Assembly (NCBI RefSeq): GCF_963668215.1
Contig: NZ_OY764190.1
Span: forward strand, 4,526,001-4,590,000
Source of the DNA: an uncultured Desulfosarcina sp.
GTDB taxonomy: Bacteria; Desulfobacterota; Desulfobacteria; Desulfobacterales; Desulfosarcinaceae
Direction: 5' to 3'
DNA: 64,000 nucleotides
Shown: piece by piece, positions 9,086-16,976 of the stretch
How positions within the stretch are numbered: the first letter of the stretch is position 1
Layout: every line of letters starts with the position of its first letter
The notes under the pieces: generated by a model
The model's database searches: none
What the model was told of the DNA's origin: nothing
Seen by the model: only the letters and a program-made list of their open reading frames with translations
Translations under genes and position numbers: made by a program

Positions 9086-9403
9086 GTTGCGCCACCAAAT
9101 CCATTACTAAAATACAAATAATTAAAATCGTAATTAAAAAATAATTATAATATCTCGAATTGCAAGGTTTCGTCCTGGTCGAAATGGGCTCCATTGTTAT
9201 CTGGCGTGCGCCTATATTATACAGCAAATCAGGATGCTGTAGCTTCGCCAAAAATTGATTTCAACGTCTTGACAGCCCGAAATATAACATTACTAAAAAT
9301 AAAATAATAAAATAGTAATATTAAAAAAGAAGGTCTGCTAAGAGCATGAAAAAGTGGATTCCCTGGAATTGGTTCAAATCAAAATAAAAAAGGAGGATTG
9401 GCC
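9086..9403. promoter_or_regulatory. AT-rich divergent control region with ATTACTA repeats
   Basis: The 318 bases between the ribbon-helix-helix-like gene and hsp20 are far richer in A/T than the surroundings. ATTACTA occurs at 9103-9109 and 9289-9295, and its complement TAGTAAT at 9313-9319. The last two form an inverted pair separated by 17 bases. A -35-like TTGACA lies at 9269-9274, but no clear -10 follows. The repeats are seen; their function as operators is inferred. Confidence 0.45.
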
Positions 9404-9865
9404 ATGTTTGCAAGAAGACTTTTCAATTATCCGACAATGGGTTGGCGGCATCCGTTCGCCGAATTCGAACGCATGTCCCGTCAGATGGATCAACTGACGC
9501 AAGGTCTGTTCGGCAGACCGGGTCTGGGATTGCACCATGCCAGCGTTTTTCCGGCCATCAACCTTACGGAAGATACGGAAAATTACTATGTCCGGGCCGA
9601 ACTGCCGGGCATCAGGGCCGACGCTCTCGATATTCAGGCCGTCGGACGGAACCTGACCATCTCGGGTGAACGCACAATCGCTTCCGAAGGTGAAAATGTC
9701 CGGTATCACCGCCGTGAGCGCGAATCCGGCAAGTTCTCGCGGATCATCGGCCTGCCCGGCGACATCGACACGAACAAGGTGAATGCCAAATTGGCCAACG
9801 GGATGCTGACGGTAACCATTGCCAAAGCCGAGGCAGCCAAGCCGAAACAGATCACCATCCACTAA
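9404..9865 (+). CDS. Small heat-shock protein Hsp20 (first of two)
   Basis: ATP-independent holdase chaperone, 153 residues. It has a variable N-terminal arm (about 1-48), an alpha-crystallin domain from about residue 49 with YVRAELPGI and the conserved AKLANGMLTVTI stretch (AxxxNGxL), and a C-terminal ITI anchor for oligomer assembly. The ATG at 9404 is chosen because AGGAGG is seven bases upstream; a TTG two codons earlier is rejected. The second hsp20 follows after 29 bases, so they form an operon. Paired class A/B-like small heat-shock proteins often form mixed oligomers. Confidence 0.93.
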   Translation: MFARRLFNYPTMGWRHPFAEFERMSRQMDQLTQGLFGRPGLGLHHASVFPAINLTEDTENYYVRAELPGIRADALDIQAVGRNLTISGERTIASEGENVRYHRRERESGKFSRIIGLPGDIDTNKVNAKLANGMLTVTIAKAEAAKPKQITIH

Positions 9866-9894
9866 CTGGGTGTGTTTGAAAGGAGGGACGAACC

Positions 9895-10299
9895 ATGAGC
9901 GATTCCAAAGAACTTCAGGTAAAAGACAAACAGGAAGTGGCCGCTCCGGCCGAGCAGACACGCCCCGGTGTGGTATTTACGCCGGAGGTGGACATTTTCG
10001 AAAACGATAAAGAGATCACCTTGCTGGCCGATATGCCCGGTGTGGCTCCTGAAGATATCAGCATTGACCTGAACGACAACGTGCTGAGCATTACAGGAGA
10101 GGTCAAGCCGTTTGAGGAAAAGGATGAATCCGACGTGCTGATCGAGTTTGAAATCGGGCGCTATGCCCGTCAATTCACCCTTTCCGAGGTCATTGACCAG
10201 GGAAGGATCGAAGCCAAACACAAAGACGGGGTGCTGCGCCTGACCCTGCCCAAGGCGGAAAAGGCCGTTCCCCGGCAGATCGCCGTGAACGCGGCTTAG
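9895..10299 (+). CDS. Small heat-shock protein Hsp20 (second of two)
   Basis: A 134-residue alpha-crystallin-domain chaperone. The domain runs from about residue 25 (VVFTPEVDIFENDKEITLLA) to AKHKDGVLRLTLPKAE, the AxxxDGVL form of the conserved motif. The C-terminal anchor reads IAV. A GGAGG ribosome site precedes the ATG. It differs enough from its neighbour that this is an old paralogous pair rather than a recent duplication. An insertion sequence starts only 13 bases after its stop and probably separated the operon from its original terminator. Confidence 0.92.
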   Translation: MSDSKELQVKDKQEVAAPAEQTRPGVVFTPEVDIFENDKEITLLADMPGVAPEDISIDLNDNVLSITGEVKPFEEKDESDVLIEFEIGRYARQFTLSEVIDQGRIEAKHKDGVLRLTLPKAEKAVPRQIAVNAA

Positions 10300-10342
10300 T
10301 TGGATTAGTTTCGATTTGATCTGACAACGCACTTGAAAAAGT

Positions 10343-10404
10343 GAGGGTTACCGGTTTTGATGAAGGTGGCAACCAAACCACCAAAACCATAGGAGGTAAC
10401 CCTC
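10343..10404 (+). promoter_or_regulatory. Hairpin covering the transposase ribosome-binding site
   Basis: GAGGGTTACC at 10343-10352 pairs with GGTAACCCTC at 10395-10404, which contains the end of the ribosome site GGAGG (10392-10396) and touches the ATG at 10405. Inner arms GGTTTT/AAAACC and GGTGG/CCACC extend the fold. A transcript entering from outside would fold and hide the start, as known for other insertion sequences. Confidence 0.6.
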
Positions 10405-11439
10405 ATGCTGAATGGTACCAAAACCGTCATCAAACACAAGATCGGATTGTTGAACCTGGCCGAGGAACTGGGCAACGTATCCAAAGCCTGCCGGATCATG
10501 GGGCTTTCCCGTGACACCTTTTACCGCTATCAAAATGCCGTTGAACAAGGCGGCGTCGATGCCCTCGTCGATCAAAACCGCCGCAAACCCAATATTAAAA
10601 ACCGCACAGACGAAATAACCGAGGCTGCTGTCGTAGCCTATGCCGTTGAACAACCGGCCTTTGGCCAAGTGCGTGCCAGCAACGAATTGCGTAAGCGGGG
10701 CGTGTTCATTTCCCCCAGTGGTGTCCGGTGTGTATGGCTGCGTCACCAATTGGCTCGCTTTAAAGACCGGCTCAAGGCCCTTGAGGACAAAATGGCCAAG
10801 GAGAATCTGATTCTTACCGAAAGCCAGGTCCAGGCATTAGAACGGAAAAAGCAAGACGACATCGCTGCTGGGGAGATCGAGACGGCTCATCCAGGTTATC
10901 TGGGATCACAGGATACCTTTTATGTCGGAACCCTTAAGGGCGTGGGCAGGATCTATCAGCAAACCTTTATCGATACGTATGCCAAGGTCGGTTTTGCCAA
11001 ACTCTATACCACCAAGACGCCGATCACTGCTGCCGATTTGCTCAATGATAAGGTGCTGCCCTTTTATGAAAAGCATGAGTTGCCGCTGCTTCGCGTCTTA
11101 ACCGACAGGGGTACCGAGTATTGCGGCAAAGCTGAAACCCACGATTATCAATTGTATCTGGCTATTAACGACATCGAACACACCAAGACCAAGGCCAGAT
11201 CGCCGCAAACCAACGGTATCTGCGAACGCTTCCACAAAACCATGCTACAGGAATTTTATCAGGTGACCTTCAGAAAGAAGATTTATCGGGATATCGAAAC
11301 GCTTCAGTTTGATCTTGACCTGTGGCTTGAACAGTACAATCATGAGCGAACCCATCAGGGGAAAATGTGCTGCGGCAGAACCCCGATGGAAACCCTTGAA
11401 GATGGCAAACGACTCTGGGAAGAGAAAAAAATAGCCTGA
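10405..11439 (+). CDS. IS481-family transposase
   Basis: DDE transposase, 344 residues, complete. It has an N-terminal helix-turn-helix (about 17-50, NLAEELGNVSKACRIMGLSR) and then an rve integrase core. The acidic residues are recognisable: Asp in GSQDTFYVG, Asp in LTDRGTEYCG, and Glu in QTNGICERFH. It is preceded by AGGAGG, partly hidden in a hairpin. No frameshift or internal stop is seen, so the element may still be active. Confidence 0.92.
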   Translation: MLNGTKTVIKHKIGLLNLAEELGNVSKACRIMGLSRDTFYRYQNAVEQGGVDALVDQNRRKPNIKNRTDEITEAAVVAYAVEQPAFGQVRASNELRKRGVFISPSGVRCVWLRHQLARFKDRLKALEDKMAKENLILTESQVQALERKKQDDIAAGEIETAHPGYLGSQDTFYVGTLKGVGRIYQQTFIDTYAKVGFAKLYTTKTPITAADLLNDKVLPFYEKHELPLLRVLTDRGTEYCGKAETHDYQLYLAINDIEHTKTKARSPQTNGICERFHKTMLQEFYQVTFRKKIYRDIETLQFDLDLWLEQYNHERTHQGKMCCGRTPMETLEDGKRLWEEKKIA

Positions 11440-11523
11440 ACTTGACCTGACAGACACCTTCTCAGAATCGGTAACTGTCAGATCAAATCTGAACTTCTAC
11501 AGCTTAGTACACCCCAACGTTGC

Positions 11524-11620
11524 AAAAGCCGGAGCGATTCAGAGCCAAGGCGCCAAGGGTGCCGCCGTAGTAATCTACTGCAATCCCTTGGCAACGCCGG
11601 ATCTGGATTGCTCCGGCTTT
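11524..11620. repeat. Long structured palindrome, probable dispersed repeat
   Basis: Outer arms AAAGCCGGAGC and GCTCCGGCTTT pair over 11 bases and continue with wobble pairs. Inner arms GCCAAGGG and CCCTTGGC pair over 8, and the tip GTAG-TAAT-CTAC closes the structure. About 97 bases thus fold into one branched hairpin. It lacks the conserved end boxes of an integron attC site. I suspect a palindromic dispersed element, but only one copy is in the window. Confidence 0.5.
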
Positions 11621-11805
11621 CCCGTAAGGGGAACAACATGAGAAAATCATTGTTTTTCCAGCGACTCACACCTGGTGCATTCCTATAATGCCTGGCTGTT
11701 GTTTTGATTTGTCCATGTTTTCAAACAGTAATAATGATTTTTCCATGTTGTTATGCAACTATGGGGTACACCTGTTCGTAAATATGGTTCACTTAACAGG
11801 CAGCG

Positions 11806-11850
11806 ATGTGGAGACCCGGGCAGATTGGCTTCGGGTCTCCATCGTTTTTT
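11806..11850 (+). terminator. Rho-independent terminator
   Basis: GGAGACCCG (11810-11818) pairs with CGGGTCTCC (11832-11840), and a TTTTTT run follows on the plus strand. No plus-strand gene ends nearby other than the transposase. It may be the former terminator of the hsp20 operon, displaced by the insertion sequence, or that of an unseen small RNA. Confidence 0.75.
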
Positions 11851-11908
11851 CAAAGGTGTACTTAGTGCCTTTCCATCCAGATGCTTTCGGAGAATTATTT
11901 ATTTTGCT

Positions 11909-12792
11909 TCATGCGACACGCAACTCTCGCATCATCTCTGCCGGGCTTTGGCCGAAATAGCGTTTGAATTCTCGACTGAACTGCGATGAGCTTTCGTATC
12001 CCACCTTGTCGGCGGCAATGTAAGCTTTCAAGTTATGCTGCATCATCAAATCCCTGGCCTTGGCTAAGCGGATTTTTTTCAGATACTGCATGGGGGAATC
12101 CGATGTGATTTCTTTAAAAGCCCGGTGAAATGCCGAGGCGCTCATGCGCGCTTTGCCGGCCAGTTTTTCCACGTCGAGTTTCCCGGCATACTCGTCCTGC
12201 ATGACTTTCAATACGCGCGCCACCTGGGAAAATGTGCCGCTGTGCATGGCCAGTGAATAAAGGACCGGAGCCTGGGTGCCGCAAAGCGCCCGGTAAAGAA
12301 TTTCCCGAACCAGGCCCGGACCCAGGATTTCGGCTTCCGCCTCTGACTGAAGGCACTTGAGCAGCCTTGCTGTCGCATCCGCCATATCGTCGTCCATGGC
12401 AGCAGGACCGATCCCGCGGGGCAGCCCCTTTTCACGATGATTCTCGATTTCCAATTCCAGCCCCAATCGGCCGATCAAGTCATTCAACTGGGCCATGTCG
12501 ATATCGATAAACAGGCCGCGCAAAGGCTTGTCAGGGCTTGCAGAGGCCTCGCATTCAAAGGGCATGGTCACGGTGGTGACCAGGTAATGGTTGGCATCAT
12601 ACTGAAACGTCCGACCACCCAGATAGCCGGTCTTCTGACCCTGGGCAATGATGCAGATCCCCGGATCATAAATCAGCGGCTGCCGGGGATAGGCTTGGTC
12701 TCTTTGAAAAGACGCACCCCTTTGAGCCCCGATTCGAAAAGTCCGTCGTTGATTTCCGGAAAGTTTTGTAGCAGTTCCGCCAGCTTTGACAT
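11909..12792 (-). pseudogene. AraC-family regulator (YqhC-like) broken by a -1 frameshift
   Basis: From ATG at 12792 (AAGGAGG upstream) the protein begins MSKLAELLQNFPEINDG and reads to KPIP, then meets TGA. Adding one C to the coding CCCC (plus-strand GGGG at 12685-12688) restores PRQPLIYDPGI and a continuous protein of about 294 residues. It has an AraC_N cupin-like sensor domain and a C-terminal double helix-turn-helix (about the last 100 residues: LDVEKLAGKARMSASAFHRAF and VGYESSSQFSREFKRYFG). AraC_N regulators such as YqhC are known to control nearby iron-alcohol dehydrogenases for aldehyde detoxification, and such a gene lies on the other side of the control region. The frameshift may be a sequencing error. 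Confidence 0.82.
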
Positions 12793-12869
12793 GAAACGTT
12801 CCTCCTTCAATTTATGCATAAATAAGACAATAATTCGGGCTTTCAATCAACCAAAAACACACCCGGAAG

Positions 12870-12902
12870 CAGAAACAGGCAAGATTTAGACAGAAACAGG
12901 CA
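12870..12902 (+). promoter_or_regulatory. AraC-type operator: two direct repeats 21 bp apart
   Basis: CAGAAACAGGCA occurs at 12870-12881 and again at 12891-12902, exact copies with 21 bases from start to start, i.e. two helical turns. This is the usual arrangement of AraC-family half-sites. The downstream copy abuts a possible -35, TTTAAA (12903-12908), with -10 TATATT at 12926-12931 (17-base spacing). The repeats are seen; the regulator assignment rests on the adjacent AraC gene. Confidence 0.6.
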
Positions 12903-12996
12903 TTTAAAGCCAGTACGCGGAGACGTATATTCATTTTCAAAGATCGTGAATGAAAAAGCACAGGGAGCATCATGAGCAAAAAACTATCCGTTACCT

Positions 12997-13139
12997 AGTG
13001 CCCATCCAGAAATGGCCAATTTGCCCGATATCTTTGTTGCGCGAAAAATTTTATCCTCGGAATATCAACTATATACCTCCGGTAAAATTTTTCGTGCGCC
13101 TCGATCTCGACCAAATTCTCCTATTTCTGGATGAACACT
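12997..13139. repeat. Palindromic MITE-like element, family 1, copy A
   Basis: A 143-bp near-palindrome. It starts AGTGCCCATCCAGAAATGG and ends with the imperfect complement of that sequence; the inner arms are CGAAAAATTTTA and GTAAAATTTTTCG. It matches the copies at 42195-42337 (opposite orientation) and 53560-53728. The bases ACCT flank it on both sides (12993-12996 and 13140-13143), a plausible 4-bp target duplication. It contains no gene. Confidence 0.85.
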
Positions 13140-13154
13140 ACCTAAGGAGGCATT

Positions 13155-13598
13155 ATGAGTTCATTCAAAAACAGTTCCGAAAAAAAACAGGCGGATGCCA
13201 CGTTTACCGGAGAAGGCGTTTTTCCGAGAGGGGAAAAAAATGAAGCGTTCGCACGCTACTTTACAGGGACAAGCTATTTGAACATGCTTTCCATGGAAGG
13301 CGTGGTCATCGGCAACGTGACCTTTGAGCCGGGCTGCCGCAACTTCTGGCATATCCACCACAAAGGGGGCCAAATCCTTTTGGTGACCGGTGGGCGCGGC
13401 TGGTATCAGGAAGCGGGAAAACCGGCCAGAGAACTCCGAGCCGGTGATGTCGTCAACATCCCGCCGGAAACCAAGCACTGGCACGGGGCCGCCAAGGACA
13501 GCTGGTTCGCCCATGTGGCCGTGGAAGTGCCGTCGGAGGGCGGCTCCAACGAATGGCTGGAACCGGTTTCGGACGAGGAATACAATCAGCTGAAATAA
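13155..13598 (+). CDS. Cupin-domain protein
   Basis: A 147-residue single cupin barrel. The first cupin motif is seen as GCRNFWHIHHKGGQILLVTGG and the second as PPETKHWHGAAKD, supplying His ligands for a metal. It resembles small cupins commonly encoded beside AraC regulators and oxidoreductases in a quinone/aldehyde stress setting; the exact reaction is unknown. ATG 13155 follows AAGGAGG. The iron-alcohol dehydrogenase starts 14 bases after its stop, so the two form an operon. Confidence 0.88.
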   Translation: MSSFKNSSEKKQADATFTGEGVFPRGEKNEAFARYFTGTSYLNMLSMEGVVIGNVTFEPGCRNFWHIHHKGGQILLVTGGRGWYQEAGKPARELRAGDVVNIPPETKHWHGAAKDSWFAHVAVEVPSEGGSNEWLEPVSDEEYNQLK

Positions 13599-13612
13599 AA
13601 AAGGATATGACC

Positions 13613-14779
13613 ATGAAATTAGATTTTACCTACTATAATCCGACGGCTATTCATTTTGGGAAAGAATCGTTATCCAACCTTAAAGGAGAATTAGAACAGT
13701 ATGGAGAGACGGTTCTTCTGGTTTACGGAAAGACGGCGATCAAGAAAAGCGGCCTCTATGACCAGGTCATCGATATCCTGAAAAAAGCAGGTAAAAAGGT
13801 TGTTGAACTGCCAGGTGTGATGCCCAACCCCACATACAGCAAAATGCTGGAAGGCTGCGAACGGGTGCGTGAGAACGATGTCAATCTGATTCTGGCAGTC
13901 GGCGGCGGCTCTGTTATCGACTGCGCGAAAGGAATCTCGGTATCCGCATATTGTGACGAAGATCCGTTTACAAAATATTGGCTTCAATTTCAGCCGGTGA
14001 CCAACAAAACGGTTCCCGTGGCATCCATTCTCACCATGGTTGGAACAGGTTCCGAGATGAACGGCGGCTCGGTGATTACCAATGAAGAGACGAAGATCAA
14101 GGCGGGCAGGGTATTTCCCGCGGACGTCTACCCCAGATTCTCCATTCTCAATCCGGAATACACCTATACGGTGCCTCAGTACCAGATGGTCAGCGGTGTG
14201 TTTGATACCATGTCCCACCTGATGGAGCAGTATTTCACCGGGGATGATTGCAATACAACCGACTATCTCATTGAGGCGCTGCTTCGTTCCTCAATCGACA
14301 ATGCCCGTGCGGCATTGAAAGATCCGGAAGACTATGAAGCGCGCAGCAATATCATGTGGAATGCAACCCTTGCTTTAAATACAATGACCGGATTGTCCAA
14401 AGCACAGGACTGGCAGGTTCACATGATCGAGCACCAGCTCGGCGCGTACACGGACTGTGCGCACGGTATGGGGCTTGCTGCGGTCTCCCTGCCTTACTAC
14501 AGGCATATTTACCCCCATGGCGTTGATAAATTCGCGCGTTTTGCTACTGAGGTGTGGGGAATTTCCGCTGAAGGAAAATCAAAAGAAGCGCTTGCCAAAG
14601 AGGGTATCGATGCGCTTGAGGCGTTCTGTAAAGAGTGTGGAATCGTGACGTCGCTTAAAGCGCTTGGAGCAACGGAAGAGATGCTTCCGAAGATTGCCGA
14701 GTCCATATTTATTCTGGAAGGCGGATATAAAAAGCTTGCCACTGAAGAGATATTGGAAATCTTGAAGGCATGTTTCTAA
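13613..14779 (+). CDS. Iron-containing alcohol dehydrogenase (YqhD/BdhA-like)
   Basis: NAD(P)-dependent group III alcohol dehydrogenase, 388 residues, which reduces aldehydes to alcohols. Seen: the nucleotide-binding AVGGGSVIDCAKGI (about residues 95-108), GTGSEMNGGSVITN, and metal-ligand regions DTMSHLMEQY and HMIEHQLGAYTDCAHG. Of two in-frame ATGs, 13613 has correct spacing from AAGGA; 13607 is too close. Its position after a cupin and across from a YqhC-like AraC regulator suggests inducible aldehyde detoxification. Confidence 0.93.
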   Translation: MKLDFTYYNPTAIHFGKESLSNLKGELEQYGETVLLVYGKTAIKKSGLYDQVIDILKKAGKKVVELPGVMPNPTYSKMLEGCERVRENDVNLILAVGGGSVIDCAKGISVSAYCDEDPFTKYWLQFQPVTNKTVPVASILTMVGTGSEMNGGSVITNEETKIKAGRVFPADVYPRFSILNPEYTYTVPQYQMVSGVFDTMSHLMEQYFTGDDCNTTDYLIEALLRSSIDNARAALKDPEDYEARSNIMWNATLALNTMTGLSKAQDWQVHMIEHQLGAYTDCAHGMGLAAVSLPYYRHIYPHGVDKFARFATEVWGISAEGKSKEALAKEGIDALEAFCKECGIVTSLKALGATEEMLPKIAESIFILEGGYKKLATEEILEILKACF

Positions 14780-14963
14780 ACCCTTCTTCTCTCAATTGCT
14801 TCGGCTTAGGCTTCATTTTTCTGTGCAACATGTGTTTCGACGAATTCCACGAAACAATATCAAAACGCAAAATGCCCACTCACGGTATTTCGTGGAAGAT
14901 GTGTATAAAATGGCGTCAGAAAGCGTCTAACAAAAAGTGCCATGGTTTTGTTTGAGAAACTCC

Positions 14964-15773
14964 ATGAATCGAATTATAATAATTCTGTTTGCCGGCCTGG
15001 TCATGGGATCGTTTGCCGCCCAGGCGCAGGGGCTGCGGTTGTCGGACATGCAAGTCCAAATCACCTCCAATGGGCGCAGTGCGAGCTTCCAACTCTACGA
15101 AACGACTGCCGCAAAAGAATTCTACGATCAACTGCCACTCGAGCTGGATCTGACCAATTTTCGTGATGCCCAGTGGATGTTTTATCCGCCCGAAAGGCTG
15201 AACGTAACTGCGCGTGAGGCGTATCATGACGGGAAAAAGGGAGAGCTGGGTTACTATGAACCTTGGGGCGATGTGTTCATGCTCTACAAGGATTTTTATG
15301 CCGGCGATGAAATGCACCGGCTGGGCATCAACGTAACCGGAATCGAGGAGATCGCGGGAATGTCAGGCAAGGCAATTATTGAAAAGAATGAACCGAATGC
15401 GCCGGAAACCAAAACGGCTATGAAAATAAGTGTAACGGCAAACAGAAACACGACCGTGTTCGAACTCAACAACAGTGGGGCGGCAAAGAGCCTTTACGCC
15501 CAACTGCCATTGCGCATCAAAGTGGAGAATTACGGCAGCAACGAGAAGATCTTCTATTCGCCCAAAAAACTTGATACCGCCGACACTCCGCAAGCGGCGG
15601 CGCATGAGACTGGAACGCTCGCCTACTATGCACCCTGGGGAGACGTCGTGATGTTTTATGGAGATTTTGGTCCCGCTCCAGGGCTGTACGAACTGGGCCA
15701 TGCCATATCGGGGGCCGAGTATATACGACGGATGTCAGGTTGGATACGAATCGAAAGATGTGGCGTCCCCTAA
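14964..15773 (+). CDS. Secreted protein with two cyclophilin-like domains
   Basis: A 269-residue exported protein with a signal peptide (MNRIIIILFAGLVMGSFAAQ, cleavage near AQA). Two homologous halves follow, about residues 24-135 and 145-269. Each has a beta-rich 'ITSNGRSASFQLYET' or 'VTANRNTTVFELNNS' opening, an AKEFYDQLPL or AKSLYAQLPL helix, and a YYEPWGDVFMLYKDF or YYAPWGDVVMFYGDF motif. These match the cyclophilin-like fold family (PF18050-type), usually found singly and of unknown function. No prolyl isomerase activity should be assumed. Internal duplication is clear. The second half aligns with the first without gaps in the core. Confidence 0.82.
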   Translation: MNRIIIILFAGLVMGSFAAQAQGLRLSDMQVQITSNGRSASFQLYETTAAKEFYDQLPLELDLTNFRDAQWMFYPPERLNVTAREAYHDGKKGELGYYEPWGDVFMLYKDFYAGDEMHRLGINVTGIEEIAGMSGKAIIEKNEPNAPETKTAMKISVTANRNTTVFELNNSGAAKSLYAQLPLRIKVENYGSNEKIFYSPKKLDTADTPQAAAHETGTLAYYAPWGDVVMFYGDFGPAPGLYELGHAISGAEYIRRMSGWIRIERCGVP

Positions 15774-15821
15774 TCGATTCGTTCTTCATCACGAATGGAG
15801 TCCCCAAGTAAAGGAGGCAGC

Positions 15822-15974
15822 ATGTTTGCATTATCTGTGAAAAGTAAGAACGAGCAGGTCGATGCGGACCCGGAGACTCCTTTTACACAGGCGGCAATGT
15901 GGCAAGAACCGGTGGGTTCACTTTTGCTTTCTTCGCTAAAACAGGCAGCAGTATTGCAGAGGCGAAGAGGATGA
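15822..15974 (+). pseudogene. Remnant: N-terminus of a [2Fe-2S] oxidoreductase small subunit joined to foreign sequence
   Basis: A strong AAGGAGG site precedes an ATG that opens MFALSVKSKNEQVDADPETP. This resembles the first residues of isoquinoline 1-oxidoreductase/xanthine dehydrogenase small subunits, but it stops after 50 codons and lacks every cluster-binding Cys. The similarity ends near 15880. The similarity is from memory and short, so the family is tentative. Confidence 0.45.
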
Positions 15975-15991
15975 ACTATTTTATGGATTAG
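15881..15991 (+). pseudogene. Remnant: C-terminal fragment of an unidentified protein
   Basis: In another frame than the preceding fragment, the bases encode FYTGGNVARTGGFTFAFF and continue to a TAG at 15989. The composition looks like real coding sequence ending at a natural stop. I do not recognise the family. Together with the fragment before it, this looks like a deletion scar that fused two unrelated genes. Confidence 0.4.
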
Positions 15992-16051
15992 GAAGTAAAA
16001 ACGTCAATGCCAACCAATTGGTATGGAAACCAAATTGCAAGGGAGGCTACC

Positions 16052-16972
16052 ATGGATCGCCGTGATTTCTTGAAGAAAACCATTAGCGGTGGGATTGCCG
16101 CCGGTTCCACGCTGGCTTTTGGCGGCTATAAAAAACTGTTGGCGGCATCTTCACCCACACCGGCATCCTATGATCTGGTCGCCGTGAAGGGCGCCGAGCC
16201 GGATGTGATGTTCGACAAGGCTATCGCCTCGCTCGGCGGGATGCATAAGTTCGTGACCAAGGGCAGCAAGGTCTTGGTCAAGCCCAACATCGGCTGGGAT
16301 GTGCCCCCCGAGCGTGCGGGCAACGCGAACCCGAAACTCGTGTCACGCATCGTCGAGCAGTGTCTGAACGCCGGCGCCAAGGCGGTTTCGGTGTTCGACC
16401 ACACCTGCGATCGATGGACGCGGTGCTACAAGAACAGCGGCATCGAACAAGCCGTGAAGGATGCCGGCGGAAAAATCGTCTCCGGCGACAGCGAAGGCTA
16501 TTATCAAACGGTCAGCGTGCCAGAGGGAAAGCGCCTCACCGAAGCCAAGGTCCACGAACTTTTGTTGGATGCGGATGTGTTCATCAATGTCCCGGTCTTG
16601 AAACATCACAGCTCTTCAGGGTTGACCATCGGCATGAAAAACCTGATGGGGGTGGTCTGGGCTAGGGGATATTGGCACCGCAACGATCTGCACCAGTGCA
16701 TCGCCGATTTTGCGTCGTACCGCAAACCCGAACTCACCGTCGTGGATGCCTACCGGGTGATGAAGCGCAACGGTCCGCGCGGCGTCTCCGTGGGCGATGT
16801 CGTTCCCATGAAATCGCAGATCGTCTCGACGGACCCGGTGGCGGCCGACGCTGCCGCCGCCAAGCTCTTCGGCCACGAGCCGAGCGATATTCGATACATC
16901 AAACTTGCCGCGCAGATGAATCTTGGCCAAATGGATCTGGGGGCGCTGTCCATCGACCGCATCAAACTATAA
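16052..16972 (+). CDS. DUF362 protein with Tat-like signal
   Basis: A 306-residue protein beginning MDRRDFLKKTISGG, a twin-arginine-like start (RRDFLK) followed by a hydrophobic stretch, so it is probably exported folded. The body is a DUF362 domain: KVLVKPNIGWD near residue 80, a small-residue-rich centre, and NVPVLKHHSSSGLTIGMKNLMG. DUF362 proteins are known as iron-sulfur-associated proteins of unclear reaction. It lies four bases before a membrane polyferredoxin gene, an arrangement seen in many anaerobes, suggesting a periplasm-facing electron-transfer pair. The ATG at 16052 is preceded by GGGAGG. Confidence 0.85.
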   Translation: MDRRDFLKKTISGGIAAGSTLAFGGYKKLLAASSPTPASYDLVAVKGAEPDVMFDKAIASLGGMHKFVTKGSKVLVKPNIGWDVPPERAGNANPKLVSRIVEQCLNAGAKAVSVFDHTCDRWTRCYKNSGIEQAVKDAGGKIVSGDSEGYYQTVSVPEGKRLTEAKVHELLLDADVFINVPVLKHHSSSGLTIGMKNLMGVVWARGYWHRNDLHQCIADFASYRKPELTVVDAYRVMKRNGPRGVSVGDVVPMKSQIVSTDPVAADAAAAKLFGHEPSDIRYIKLAAQMNLGQMDLGALSIDRIKL

Positions 16973-16976
16973 CCGC

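Larger units (their letters stand above)
10313..11489 (+). mobile_element. IS481-type insertion sequence with 14-bp terminal inverted repeats
   Basis: The element is bounded by GATTTGATCTGACA at 10313-10326 and its exact complement at 11476-11489, about 1177 bp in all, a normal size for IS481-family elements. It carries one transposase gene. No clear target-site duplication is visible next to the repeats, so the true ends could be a few bases outside, or the insertion may be old. It lies directly behind the hsp20 operon. Confidence 0.8.
11490..11908. other. Non-coding stretch with large palindrome and terminator
   Basis: About 420 bases after the insertion sequence with no supported gene. 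It holds the long structured palindrome at 11524-11620 and a good plus-strand terminator at 11806-11850. A 63-codon minus-strand frame at 11478-11669 runs through the palindrome and is not credible. Confidence 0.5.
12793..13154. promoter_or_regulatory. Divergent control region of AraC regulator and cupin/alcohol dehydrogenase operon
   Basis: About 360 bases with no gene. In order on the plus strand: AraC leader, a direct-repeat operator (12870-12902), a -35/-10 pair (12903-12931), and then the palindromic repeat element at 12997-13139. The cupin ribosome site AAGGAGG (13144-13150) follows directly. The transcript would carry the repeat in its leader. Confidence 0.6.

Noticed and set aside
11524..11620. 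Integron attC site
   Set aside because: The required R'' and R' boxes (RYYYAAC and GTTRRRY) are not at the ends, and no integrase or cassette is nearby.
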